A stretch of 64,000 bases of DNA from positions 124,001 to 188,000 of the forward strand of contig JAQWPM010000024.1 of NCBI GenBank assembly GCA_029245345.1. Reading direction: 5' to 3'. This DNA is from Longimicrobiales bacterium (GTDB taxonomy: Bacteria > Gemmatimonadota > Gemmatimonadetes > Longimicrobiales > Gaopeijiaceae). Both the position numbers and the translations under genes were made by a program. This document shows, one piece after another, positions 25,584 to 34,740 of the stretch. The notes beneath the pieces were generated by a model. The model had not been told where the DNA came from. It saw only the letters and a list, made by a program, of their open reading frames with translations, and made no database searches. Each line of letters begins with the position of its first letter. Position 1 is the stretch's first letter.

Positions 25584-27899
25584 TTAAGTCCCGAGTACTT
25601 GCCAAGCTTCAGCGCGCGCCTGGTATCGATCGATCGCCTCTTGGTCCGACATCTGGATTGCGGCCTGTGTGAGCGCCAGGTAGCTCCACATGTAGTAGTT
25701 CGGGATGCCGATCGTGGAGAGGTCGGGCCAGTGGGGCCAATCGTCCGGGATACCGGTTCGGTGGATGAAGACTTCGTCCAATAAGGCGGCGGTCCGCGCC
25801 ACATCGACCCAATCTCCAGTGACCGAGGTATACGAGGATTGTTGCATCTGCAGGAAGCCGGCGTTCTCCGACTCAGGCAGCGCCCCATTGTTCAAGCGGT
25901 ACGCCAGACCTTGGCGGATCAAGTAATCGTTCACGCCCAAGGCTGAGGCAGCGTTTCCGCTCGACGCGAAGTAGATAGGCCTCTCGTCGATGACGTTGTT
26001 GATGAGCGAGAGGGCGTACTGCTGCCAGGGCAGCAGGTTGGCTCCGTCTTGAATCGTCGCGATTACGTTGCCCATCTGGATTTGGCGAGTGCCTTGAATC
26101 GGGACGACGCTCTCTGAAACCTGATCGATCTGTTCGTTAGAAAGCGGGATCAGTGACTTCGTCGGTGCGCGGATTCCGCCTGGGACCAAGAGCGGCACCT
26201 TACCGCCGGCTTCCGCCTCCGCTGATACATAGGCCGCGAGCGTGTTCTCGGCTGTATAGGGCCGCTGACACTGAATTCGTGACCAGTCTGACGAAGGATC
26301 GACTCCTGGCGCGCATGGAGCGGTCAGATCACGGAGCTGTTTTGTGTACCAGTCGGTGTTGAGGTACGAAGTGACGATCACGGTCACGTCACGTCGGATA
26401 CCCTCGACTTCCTGTAGGTACCAGAGAGGGAATGTGTCGTTGTCACCGTTGGTGAACAGCACACCGTAGGGCTCGACGCTCATGAGCAGATTGTGAGCCC
26501 AGTCGCGCGCAGAGTAGTCCTCGGCGCGGTTCGCCCACGAGAAATTGAAGACGAGCGGAATGAGCGCCAGCGCCAGGATTGGAGTCGTCTTACTGAGCCC
26601 CACTTTCATTTCGTTGGCTGCTTCTCGCCACAGCGCCGTGATCCCGATTCCGGCCCACAGGCCCCACACCGAGAAGGAACCCATGAAGAAGTAGTCGCGC
26701 TCGCGGACTTCGTGCAGGTTGCGCCCGCCGGGTGACTCGAGGGAGTACCCGTATTTGAAATTCATGTAGTAGATGAGGGCGAACGACAACGTGGCGAAGA
26801 GCGTCGCCATGAAGACGAACGAGGCTTTGTCGCGACGCGCGTGTTCAATCGCGCCCCAGACGCCGAGTCCTGTGAAGAGCATGGTGAACGGCAACCGGAG
26901 GTTGGCGAACACCGGGGTCGTCCCGTCGAGAGATCGCGCCCACTGCCAGTCGAAATACTGGAGGTAATTGGCCAACTGAGAGGACAATGGCGCCAGTCGC
27001 GGAATGAGTCCCGGCTTCTGGTATTGATCTCTGTTCAGGGCCTCGGCCAACGCCTCACACCCGGCTTTCCCGTAGGTCGCAACTGCCGTCAGCGCAGACC
27101 CGATGTCTGGGCAAGTGGGTGCGGCTTCGTTGATCACCGGATCAAGTGCGGCTCTGATCGGCAGGAAGAGGTGAATTGACAAACCCGCGATCGCGGCCAC
27201 GCCGGCCATAACGTACAGCCGCCAGTTGAGCAGCGTCTTCGGATGGACGACCAAAATGAACAACCCGATGGCGGGTGCAGCCAAGAAGGCCATGAGGTGA
27301 TTCCCGACGCTGAGCGCGAGAATGAACGCCATGAGGACGAGTAGGTTGTCGTCCTTCCCTTTCCCGATGTTCTCGTGCCAGCGGACCGCGAGCCAAGAGA
27401 GCACTGCAATGGTCAGCAACGAGACGCTGTAGACCTTCTCATTGACGTTCGACTGGCTCCAAACCGTGAATGCAGTCGAGCTGACCAGCACCGCCACAGA
27501 GGCGCCGACGAGTCGGAAGATTTTGTCTTTGGAGAATGAGCGCAGCACGTGGTGCACGACCAAGAACCACATCATGTGCGCTCCAGCGCCCATGAGTGCG
27601 CTGAACAAGTTGATCCGAACCGCGACCGAGAGACCGAGGGGCGCCAACAGGACCGACCACGCACGTGCGAACACGACGAAGGTGGGGTTCCCTGGTGGAT
27701 GCGGGATCCCAAGCATGTGCCCAGTCGCGATGTACTCGCTCGTATCCCAGAAGGCGGTGGTGCGGGAGAGCGTCAGCGCATAGAGACCGAATACCAGAAT
27801 CCCGGCGATCGCTGCAGCCAAATAGGGCGGCTTTATATCGTCGTCAGACGCCGGGGGCGTCTTCAGGGGGCTCTCGAGGGTCTCGGTGTTTTCAGTCAT
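25584..27899 (-). CDS. DUF2723 (TMEM260-like) GT-C fold membrane protein
   Basis: A 771-residue integral membrane protein. The family start is plain: LYALTLSRTTAFWDTSEYI and LGIPHPPGNPTF, followed by roughly ten transmembrane segments to about residue 440, then a soluble part. GDNDTFPLWYLQEVEGIRRDV and IYFASSG are further DUF2723 blocks. The human relative TMEM260 is a protein O-mannosyltransferase, so a sugar-transferase role on exported proteins is reasonable here, but bacterial members are poorly studied. The ATG at 27899 was preferred over one at 27938 because the extra residues have no family similarity. Confidence 0.85.
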   Translation of the reverse strand: MTENTETLESPLKTPPASDDDIKPPYLAAAIAGILVFGLYALTLSRTTAFWDTSEYIATGHMLGIPHPPGNPTFVVFARAWSVLLAPLGLSVAVRINLFSALMGAGAHMMWFLVVHHVLRSFSKDKIFRLVGASVAVLVSSTAFTVWSQSNVNEKVYSVSLLTIAVLSWLAVRWHENIGKGKDDNLLVLMAFILALSVGNHLMAFLAAPAIGLFILVVHPKTLLNWRLYVMAGVAAIAGLSIHLFLPIRAALDPVINEAAPTCPDIGSALTAVATYGKAGCEALAEALNRDQYQKPGLIPRLAPLSSQLANYLQYFDWQWARSLDGTTPVFANLRLPFTMLFTGLGVWGAIEHARRDKASFVFMATLFATLSFALIYYMNFKYGYSLESPGGRNLHEVRERDYFFMGSFSVWGLWAGIGITALWREAANEMKVGLSKTTPILALALIPLVFNFSWANRAEDYSARDWAHNLLMSVEPYGVLFTNGDNDTFPLWYLQEVEGIRRDVTVIVTSYLNTDWYTKQLRDLTAPCAPGVDPSSDWSRIQCQRPYTAENTLAAYVSAEAEAGGKVPLLVPGGIRAPTKSLIPLSNEQIDQVSESVVPIQGTRQIQMGNVIATIQDGANLLPWQQYALSLINNVIDERPIYFASSGNAASALGVNDYLIRQGLAYRLNNGALPESENAGFLQMQQSSYTSVTGDWVDVARTAALLDEVFIHRTGIPDDWPHWPDLSTIGIPNYYMWSYLALTQAAIQMSDQEAIDRYQARAEAWQVLGT

Positions 27900-27977
27900 A
27901 TGTTTGTAGGTCGCGGTCAACGTGGGCAGCCGTTGCACGAACTGGAAAAGATAACGCGACTGGCTCGGCCCGCAGGG

Positions 27978-29987
27978 CTATTCGGCGGCCTGACTCAGGT
28001 GGAGGGTGCCCCATTCGTCCACGTCCACGACCCACTCCGGCGGGACCCATGTTGTGCCGCTGTATTCCTGCACAACGGCGGGACCCTCGATTCGATCTCC
28101 GCTCCGCAGGTCTCTGCGCCAGACACGAACCGCGTCCACCTCGCTTCCGCCACTCACCACGCGGCACGCTTCGGTTGCCGGCATCCCTTGCGACTCGTCG
28201 AGCCGATCGACCGCGAGTGGTGGTGGGGGTGCGGTCACCGTCGCGCGTAGTGTCACGGCCTCGACCGGCGAATCGTCGCGCCGGTAGCCGTACCGCTCCT
28301 CGTGAGCTTCATGGAAGTCGTTCGTCCACGTAGCTGCAGGCACCCGGAGTTCGAAACTCTGTCCGGCATACCGCGCGTCGATCCAGCGTTCCGTCGTCAG
28401 TGCGTCCGCCGGCGAGCCTTCGGCGAGCATCTCTTCGAGGGCGGTCGCCTCAAGCGTGTCGAGCGTCTCTGCAATCACCCGATCGATGTCGGTCATGTCC
28501 GTGGACAGGAGGACCGTTCGCGATGTTTCGCGGGTCACCGGGGAAGCGAGCATCCCGTAGGCTGAGAGGAGCCCCGGATCTGGCGGCACCAGCGCTTTCT
28601 GCGAGCCCACTCTGCTGGTCAGCTCCGCCACATGAAGGCCACCCGCGCCGCCAAAAGCGACTACGGCGAAGTCCGCCGGATCGTAGCCGCGCTCGACAGA
28701 GATGACGCGAAGGGCGCGCTCCATCGCGGTATCGGCAACGGAGAGGATCCCCTCGGCAGCTTCTTCCAGAGTCATGTCCAACGCCGTCGCGATTTCCTGG
28801 AGCGGCCCGCGGATCCCATCGCGATCCAACTCGGAGCCGCCGCCTAGAAAAGCCCCCGCTGGCAGGCGCCCCAGCCAGACATGAGCGTCCGTGACGGTGA
28901 CACCTTGGCCGCCGTGCCCATAACAGATGGGTCCGGGCTCGGCTCCGGCGCTCTGTGGCCCGACCCTGAGTGCGCCACCCGCGTCCACGCGGGCCAACGA
29001 ACCGCCCCCGGCTCCGACCGTATGGATGTCGATGACGGGAATCGATGTCGGTTGCCCGGCGATCTCGAACTCTCGGGTCCTGAGTGGCCTGCCCGGGCAA
29101 AGGGAGACGTCGGTCGACGTGCCGCCCATATCGAACGTGATCACATGATCCGTGCCGGCGCGTTTCGCCCAAGTGAGGGCGCCAATCACACCGCCGGCAG
29201 GCCCAGAAAGAACCGTGTGGACTGGCTCCCGCCGTGCTCGTTCAACTGGGAGCGCTCCGCCGTTCGATCCCATGATTGTGACGCGCTTGGCTCCCGCCTC
29301 CGCCGACAATCTCCCGAGGTACTTCTTCATGATTGGCGAGACATATGCATTCACGACAGTCGTCGATGTCCGTTCATATTCCCGGAACTCCGGTACCAAC
29401 TCGGACGAGACGGACAGGGGCAGTCCAGACTCAGTAACGGCCGCTGCGACGGCCCGCTCATGACTGTCGTCGGCATAGGAGTGCAAGAGACTGATCGCGA
29501 CCGATTCAGCGCCGGTCTCGGTGAGTCGGGCCAAGAGTTCGCCCAATTCGGCGTCATCCAAAGGCTCGATCTCTTCGCCCCGCGGCCCTAGTCGGCCGCC
29601 AATGCCGAGGCGGCTGTCTCTGTCTACGAGGGATGGGAGCCGGTGACCGACCAGTGCGTAGAGCTGCGGCCGGTTCTGTCGCCCGATCTCGATCACGTCC
29701 TCAAAACCACGATTAGTAATCAGAGCGACCTTGCTTCCACGTCGCTCCAGAAGTGCGTTCGTGGCTACCGTAGATCCGTGCAGCAGAAAGAAGTCTTCGT
29801 GGCTTTCCAGCATCTCAGCGATCCCGTCGAGCACGGCCTGTGACGGGTCGCGTGGAGTCGATGGGACCTTCAGTGTGGCGATCCGCCCTTCACGGAGAAG
29901 AACCAGATCGGTGAAAGTCCCGCCGGTGTCCACGGCGAGCAGGGCCGTTGACGGTGTGTTGGAGTGTGGGGACATTGGGGCGTCCAT
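27978..29987 (-). CDS. Hydantoinase/oxoprolinase family protein, HyuA-type subunit
   Basis: A 669-residue ATP-dependent hydrolase subunit. AVDTGGTFTDLVLL near the start is the actin-like nucleotide motif; ISLLHSYADDSHER, TTVVNAYVSPIMKKYL and ITFDMGGTSTDVSL complete the HyuA pattern. The usual partner HyuB is not in this window, so it may be encoded elsewhere or fused differently. Possible substrates are hydantoins, 5-oxoproline or a carboxylation substrate such as acetone. The first ATG at 29987 has a purine-rich AGAGGGAAG upstream; another is at 29975. Its start codon overlaps the divergent trpE start by two bases. Confidence 0.87.
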   Translation of the reverse strand: MDAPMSPHSNTPSTALLAVDTGGTFTDLVLLREGRIATLKVPSTPRDPSQAVLDGIAEMLESHEDFFLLHGSTVATNALLERRGSKVALITNRGFEDVIEIGRQNRPQLYALVGHRLPSLVDRDSRLGIGGRLGPRGEEIEPLDDAELGELLARLTETGAESVAISLLHSYADDSHERAVAAAVTESGLPLSVSSELVPEFREYERTSTTVVNAYVSPIMKKYLGRLSAEAGAKRVTIMGSNGGALPVERARREPVHTVLSGPAGGVIGALTWAKRAGTDHVITFDMGGTSTDVSLCPGRPLRTREFEIAGQPTSIPVIDIHTVGAGGGSLARVDAGGALRVGPQSAGAEPGPICYGHGGQGVTVTDAHVWLGRLPAGAFLGGGSELDRDGIRGPLQEIATALDMTLEEAAEGILSVADTAMERALRVISVERGYDPADFAVVAFGGAGGLHVAELTSRVGSQKALVPPDPGLLSAYGMLASPVTRETSRTVLLSTDMTDIDRVIAETLDTLEATALEEMLAEGSPADALTTERWIDARYAGQSFELRVPAATWTNDFHEAHEERYGYRRDDSPVEAVTLRATVTAPPPPLAVDRLDESQGMPATEACRVVSGGSEVDAVRVWRRDLRSGDRIEGPAVVQEYSGTTWVPPEWVVDVDEWGTLHLSQAAE

Positions 29988-31479
29988 GCAGATTCTTCCC
30001 TCTCTTGATCAATTCAAGGCCCACGCCCGAGCCTCGGGCCTGGTGCCCGTTTGGCGCGAGTTCCTCTTCGACGTCGACACGGCGGTCACCGCATACGCGA
30101 AGCTCGTGGAGCCACCGTTCGGCTTCCTCCTCGAGTCCGTCGTGGGAGGCGAACAATGGGCCCGATACTCCTTCGTGGGAACCCGTCCATCGAGCGCATG
30201 GAGAGTGGATCGCGGGGTGGTGTCTACTTGGACTGCGGAGGATGGTTGGTCCGAGGTGGACACGGACGATGCGCTGGCCGATCTCGATGCCAGGCTGCGC
30301 GCACGTGTGCCCGCTCAAGTCGAAGGTCTGCCACGTTTTTGGGGCGGAGCCGTGGGCTTCTTTTCCTATGATGTAGTCAGGGAGATCGAAGATCTGCCAA
30401 ACGCCCCGATCGACGACCTGGGAGTACCGGACGGGCTTTTCGTTTTCACCGACGTCGTCTTGGCCATCGACAACTTCAAGAGCCGAGCCATGGCGATCGC
30501 CGCGGTCCCGGTAGACGTCGACACGAGTGATGCCGAACTGGAGAGCCTGTACGAAGAGGCGGCGGAAAAGACGAGGCGAGTGGTGGAGCGTCTCGGTGAG
30601 GTGGATGGGCCGAAGCCGCTCAATCTTCGAGCCGAGCCGGAGGATGATCCGCCGTTCACGAGCTCTATGAAGCGAGCGAATTTCGAGAAGGGCGTGCAGC
30701 GGATTCGCGAGTATGTACGTGCAGGCGACGCGTTCCAGGTCGTCTTGAGTCAGCGTCTCAGCGTGCCCTTGCAGGCGTCTCCCTTCGAACTCTACCGGGG
30801 GTTACGAAGCCTCAATCCGTCGCCTTATCTCTATTTTTTCGAACTCGATGGGGTCAGCCTCGTCGGGAGTTCTCCTGAGGTTCTCGTTCGGGTAGAGGAC
30901 GACGTCGTCACAGTGCGCCCTATCGCTGGGACGCGTCCGCGAGGTAAGACGCCAGAGGAAGAGCGTGCGTTGGCGGACGATCTTCTCTCAGACGAAAAGG
31001 AGCTGGCTGAGCATCGCATGTTGGTCGACCTGGGGCGGAACGACGTGGGGCGGGTCGCTCAATACGGGTCCGTGACTGTCCCCGATCTGATGGTCGTGGA
31101 GAAGTACTCGCACGTTATGCACATCGTGAGCCAGGTCGAGGGCCGTCTACGAGAGGGTCTGGGCGCCATCGACGTCTTTAAGGCGTGTTTCCCGGCGGGC
31201 ACCGTATCCGGGGCCCCGAAGGTCAGGGCGATGGAGATCATTGACGAGTTGGAGACCACCCGGAGGGGCCCGTACGCGGGTGCCGTCGGCTACTTCAACT
31301 ACGGTGGGATGAGCATGGACACCGCGATCACGATTCGCACGGTGCTGGCGAAGGACGGCCGCGCTTATGTGCAAGCCGGCGCGGGGATTGTAGCTGACAG
31401 CGATCCCGACAAGGAGTACGAAGAAACCCTCAACAAGGCGCGGGCGCTGCTCAAGGCCGCCGCCATGGTGGGCCGCTAG
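29986..31479 (+). CDS. trpE: Anthranilate synthase component I
   Basis: A 497-residue chorismate-utilising enzyme that makes anthranilate, the first step of tryptophan synthesis. Landmarks are SPEVLVRV, PIAGTRPRGKT, HRMLVDLGRNDVGRV and FPAGTVSGAPKVRAMEII, with the N-terminal allosteric region containing GVVS and the LLES element. TrpG is not adjacent, so the glutaminase partner must come from elsewhere. I chose the ATG at 29986 because the encoded protein begins with the family N terminus. The open frame continues upstream into hyuA antisense, which is not coding. The gene is isolated from other trp genes. Confidence 0.92.
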   Translation: MQILPSLDQFKAHARASGLVPVWREFLFDVDTAVTAYAKLVEPPFGFLLESVVGGEQWARYSFVGTRPSSAWRVDRGVVSTWTAEDGWSEVDTDDALADLDARLRARVPAQVEGLPRFWGGAVGFFSYDVVREIEDLPNAPIDDLGVPDGLFVFTDVVLAIDNFKSRAMAIAAVPVDVDTSDAELESLYEEAAEKTRRVVERLGEVDGPKPLNLRAEPEDDPPFTSSMKRANFEKGVQRIREYVRAGDAFQVVLSQRLSVPLQASPFELYRGLRSLNPSPYLYFFELDGVSLVGSSPEVLVRVEDDVVTVRPIAGTRPRGKTPEEERALADDLLSDEKELAEHRMLVDLGRNDVGRVAQYGSVTVPDLMVVEKYSHVMHIVSQVEGRLREGLGAIDVFKACFPAGTVSGAPKVRAMEIIDELETTRRGPYAGAVGYFNYGGMSMDTAITIRTVLAKDGRAYVQAGAGIVADSDPDKEYEETLNKARALLKAAAMVGR

Positions 31480-31518
31480 CCTGCTCGGTCGGTGGGGCTC
31501 AGCGGGTCGCGTGCGAGC

Positions 31519-32883
31519 TTACGCCCCCAGGTTCTCGTAGAGACCCGCAAGAGCTCCGATGCCTTTCTCGAACGCATCAAGCGCGAACCACTCGTTCGGG
31601 GCGTGCAAGTTGCAGCCCGGCAGCCCGAATCCGACGAGTAGCGCTGAAGCTCCGAGTTGCTCCTCGAAGTCCGACACGATCGGGATCGAACCCCCCTCGC
31701 CCTGGAGTACGGCTGGAGTGCCGAAGGCAGCTTCCAAGGCGGCAGAGGCAGCGTCTACCAATTTGCCTTCCACGTTGGTGCGCCAGGGCCGCCCGCCGTG
31801 CAACTCCACGATCTCTACAGTCACGCCAGCGGGTGCCACCTTGGCGACATGGGCACGTACAAGATCAGCGACTCTTTCTGGCGTCTGGTCGGGTACGAGC
31901 CGGAAGCTGACCTTGGCCATCGCCTTGTTCGGAAGGACTGTCTTGGCTCCCTCACCGGTGTATCCGCACAGGATCCCATTCACGTCACATGTGGGTCGAA
32001 TCCATAGCCGCTCGAGTACGTGGTATTCGGCTTCTCCGCCCAGCGCGTCGACTTCGAGATCTTGCTTGTAGTCGTCGGGGCTGAAGGGAAGCGAACGGAT
32101 GCGGGCACGAGTTTCCTCATCCCACGCCAAGACATCGTCGTAGAAGCCTTCGACGGCGACTCCTCCATCTGCGTTGTGTAGCGACGCGATAATCTTGCCG
32201 ATCGCGTTCCCGGGATTGACCACAGGTCCGCCGAACTGCCCCGAGTGGAGATCGCTTCGTGCACCCTTCACATGGAGTTCCAGGTAGGCCATGCCGCGCA
32301 GGGAAAAGAGCACTGAAGGCATGTTCTCCGCGAACATGTTCGAATCCGAAATCACCACGTAGTCGCACGCGAGGTCGTCGACATTCTCCTTCACGAACGG
32401 GACGAGATTTTCAGATCCGACTTCCTCTTCCCCCTCTGCGAGTACGATCACGTTCACCGGCAGCGAGCCCGACGTCGCGAGGTGGGCCTCTAAGGCCTTC
32501 ACATGCATATAGAGCTGACCCTTGTCGTCCGCAGATCCGCGCGCGAAGACCTTTCCGTCTCGTTCGGTCGGCTCGAACGGGGGTGACAACCACTCTTCGA
32601 GTGGCTCGGGAGGCTGGACGTCGTAGTGGCCGTAGATGAGGATCGTCGGCGCCCCCTCGGGCGCTCCGCTCCAGCGACCGAGAACGATCGGATGTCCTTC
32701 GGTTGCATGGATTTCGGCTTCGAGCCCGGCATCCGTCAGGCGGTCGCGGAACCAGTCCGCCGCATCACGCATGTCACCATCGTGCTCGGATTTTGCGCTG
32801 ATGGATGGGATGCGAAGGAACTCGTAAAGCTCCTCACGGAAGCGGCCCAGATTCTGGTCGATGAAGCTCTGTGCGTCAGACAT
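31519..32883 (-). CDS. M20 family metallopeptidase (dipeptidase type)
   Basis: A 454-residue zinc peptidase. Zinc ligands and catalytic groups are visible in GHYDVQPP, ARGSADDKGQ, AEGEEEVGSE and the last ligand in NLHAPNEW. The dimerisation domain lies between about residues 190 and 310. The family includes carnosinase-like and general dipeptidases, and acyl-amino-acid hydrolases; this member has the longer dipeptidase form. The ATG at 32883 has AAAGG eight bases upstream, so the extension to 32910 is not used. It is convergent with trpE. Confidence 0.9.
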   Translation of the reverse strand: MSDAQSFIDQNLGRFREELYEFLRIPSISAKSEHDGDMRDAADWFRDRLTDAGLEAEIHATEGHPIVLGRWSGAPEGAPTILIYGHYDVQPPEPLEEWLSPPFEPTERDGKVFARGSADDKGQLYMHVKALEAHLATSGSLPVNVIVLAEGEEEVGSENLVPFVKENVDDLACDYVVISDSNMFAENMPSVLFSLRGMAYLELHVKGARSDLHSGQFGGPVVNPGNAIGKIIASLHNADGGVAVEGFYDDVLAWDEETRARIRSLPFSPDDYKQDLEVDALGGEAEYHVLERLWIRPTCDVNGILCGYTGEGAKTVLPNKAMAKVSFRLVPDQTPERVADLVRAHVAKVAPAGVTVEIVELHGGRPWRTNVEGKLVDAASAALEAAFGTPAVLQGEGGSIPIVSDFEEQLGASALLVGFGLPGCNLHAPNEWFALDAFEKGIGALAGLYENLGA

Positions 32884-33024
32884 CGCTGCAACCTTTTTCG
32901 CCAGAGCCACGTCGGATTATGTGTGGGGAGGCGGATGGGTGGATGGAGTACGGCGTAAACCACGATGCGGCGCCCGGCGTTATCCGGGCGGGGGGGCTTG
33001 GTCGCCTCCCTTCAAATAACAAAT

Positions 33025-33098
33025 GCTACGGCGAGGTGCCTCACCGTAGCAGGGTTGGGAAAGGCGCCGGTCCGCTTGCGGGCCGGCGTCACCTTTTT
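33025..33098. terminator. Two adjacent stem-loops, terminator-like
   Basis: GCTACGGCGAG pairs with CTCACCGTAGC at 33025-33050 with one mismatch. A second GC-rich hairpin at 33064-33089 is followed by CACCTTTTT on the plus strand. Read on the minus strand, the pair ends downstream of the GlsB-like gene and could terminate it. On the plus strand there is no gene upstream to end. Confidence 0.45.
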
Positions 33099-33119
33099 AC
33101 GTCAGTACGCTGGGGGCGG

Positions 33120-33398
33120 CTAGATCAGCCCGCGGATTCCCCAGCGGTACACGAACGTCATCATGACTGCGAACACTGCACCGGCTCCCATGCCGCCGGG
33201 GCTAATGGCAAGTGGCTCATAGATGTGGAAGATCCCGACCCCGAGCATCCCGCCGATAACCGCTGCGAAAGCACCCAGGGCGGCGATAACCGCTGTGTGG
33301 CCCGGCTGTTCTTCCGGACGCTTGACGACGGCCTTCATGAAGAGCCCAATGGAGGCTCCCATGACGATCCAAATCCCGATGCCGATCCAGTTCTGCAT
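33120..33398 (-). CDS. GlsB/YeaQ/YmgE family small membrane protein
   Basis: A 92-residue protein with three hydrophobic segments and many Gly residues: IGIGIWIVMGASIGLF, AALGAFAAVIGGMLGVG, and GMGAGAVFAVMMTFV. The pattern matches the transglycosylase-associated protein family, tiny membrane proteins often induced by stress. The biochemical role is unknown. The stop lies just before two stem-loops. Confidence 0.75.
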   Translation of the reverse strand: MQNWIGIGIWIVMGASIGLFMKAVVKRPEEQPGHTAVIAALGAFAAVIGGMLGVGIFHIYEPLAISPGGMGAGAVFAVMMTFVYRWGIRGLI

Positions 33399-33542
33399 AT
33401 CGTGCTACCGACCCTGTGGGTGGCTGATTCACTCATGTTCTTGGCCTGCAGAATCTATCCGAAGGCATAGCGCAGAGCCAGAGTCGTTCGGGCCCTGCGT
33501 ACGTCGTTGACTGAGGCGTCCCGGCGAGGTTCCATTCCTTGC

Positions 33543-34034
33543 ATGAGCGATGGAATTATCGACCTGACCCAATACATCTCACGTGCTCCGGAGCAGGAGG
33601 ACCCACAGCGCGGCGCGTTTGCGTTGTGGGGTGCCGACGGAGAACCGTCGAGATTCGCTCTACCGATTTGGCGCACCATTTATCTGGCTGAGGGTGAGCG
33701 AGGGTTCTTAGTCTGGCGTGATCCGGACGACGATGGTGGCCCACACCCTTTTGTGGTGCTGGACCTGGGAAGCGATCCTGCGCGGTTGGATATCGAGATG
33801 GCTGCCGTTCCCATCGCGGAAGACGGTGAGCCGCCGGTGTTACACGATCTCGAATCGGCGGGGTTGGCTGTACACCTGGGGACCCGAGAGGGCCGAGTTT
33901 GGCACTTGGTGGTCGACGGAGGAGGTCGGCGTCAATCGAGGCTGAGTGCTCGCAGCCGGGAGGAAGTTCTCTTTCTCGCGGGCGAGTGTGCCGGACTACT
34001 TTTCTTGCGTGACTTCGCGGACGAAGTGGAGTAG
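33543..34034 (+). CDS. Hypothetical protein
   Basis: A 163-residue acidic, soluble protein with no signal peptide, beginning MSDGIIDLTQY. No known domain is recognised. It contains TIYLAEGERGFLVWRD and a C-terminal helix (REEVLFLAGECAGLLFL). The ATG at 33543 is preferred over the frame opening at 33507. It is convergent with the pspA-like gene and three bases separate the two stops, so no terminator fits between them. Confidence 0.6.
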   Translation: MSDGIIDLTQYISRAPEQEDPQRGAFALWGADGEPSRFALPIWRTIYLAEGERGFLVWRDPDDDGGPHPFVVLDLGSDPARLDIEMAAVPIAEDGEPPVLHDLESAGLAVHLGTREGRVWHLVVDGGGRRQSRLSARSREEVLFLAGECAGLLFLRDFADEVE

Positions 34035-34037
34035 GAG

Positions 34038-34706
34038 CTACTCCTTCCCCATCCGACGCTTGAGTTCTTCAAGAGCGGCGTCGAAGTCGGGTTCGGCGCG
34101 CGGCGCGTCGTTCATATCGATGTGCGTGTCCGAGTCGGTGCCTCCCAAGTCGATCTCTGAGAATGCCTCCGCAGCGTCTCCCTTGGCCTTCTCCCCGTCG
34201 ATCTTGTCGGACATGCGATCGAGTTCGCTGAAAAGGTCGTCGGCGGCGGAGATCGATTCACGCGCTCCGGTGCGGCCAGCTGTAGCGGAAATCGACTCCC
34301 GTTTCGTCTTGGCTTCTTTGATTTTGGACATCATCTCTTCGATGCCCGCTTCACGGAATTCGAACTCAGCTTTGAGAGCCAGGGCCTTCTGTTCGAGTAC
34401 CGTCTGATGCTGTTCGTGCTTTTCGGCAAAACTGGCGGCGATCATTGCGGTCTCCGCATCGCCGATCTCGTTAGCCATCTGCTCGCGACGGCGGGCGGTC
34501 TGTGCCTCGCCCTTTTCCTTCTCTGACTCGATCAGAGCTTTCTTGATCTGATTCTCGAGTTCACCGAGCCCCGACTTCGCGTCCGTGATTTCGTCTATCA
34601 TGCCCTTGATGAGTTTGTCGACAGTCTCAGGGACGTGCTCTCGATTCAATTCCTTATTGAAGTTGTCGATGCCTTCACGGAAGGCGCGGCGTAGATCTTC
34701 GAACAT
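34038..34706 (-). CDS. pspA: PspA/IM30-like coiled-coil protein
   Basis: A 222-residue protein that is almost entirely helical, rich in Lys, Glu and Ala, and without a signal peptide. The long coiled coil (about residues 20-150, for example IDEITDAKSGLGELENQIKK) matches the phage shock protein A/Vipp1 family, which coats and protects the inner membrane. The acidic tail differs from PspA of enterobacteria. It is 34 bases downstream of an ECF sigma gene on the same strand, an arrangement that suggests sigma-dependent membrane stress control. Confidence 0.75.
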   Translation of the reverse strand: MFEDLRRAFREGIDNFNKELNREHVPETVDKLIKGMIDEITDAKSGLGELENQIKKALIESEKEKGEAQTARRREQMANEIGDAETAMIAASFAEKHEQHQTVLEQKALALKAEFEFREAGIEEMMSKIKEAKTKRESISATAGRTGARESISAADDLFSELDRMSDKIDGEKAKGDAAEAFSEIDLGGTDSDTHIDMNDAPRAEPDFDAALEELKRRMGKE

Positions 34707-34740
34707 GGTCGCGTTGGCTCGTGGCCGAAGGAACGGCCAG

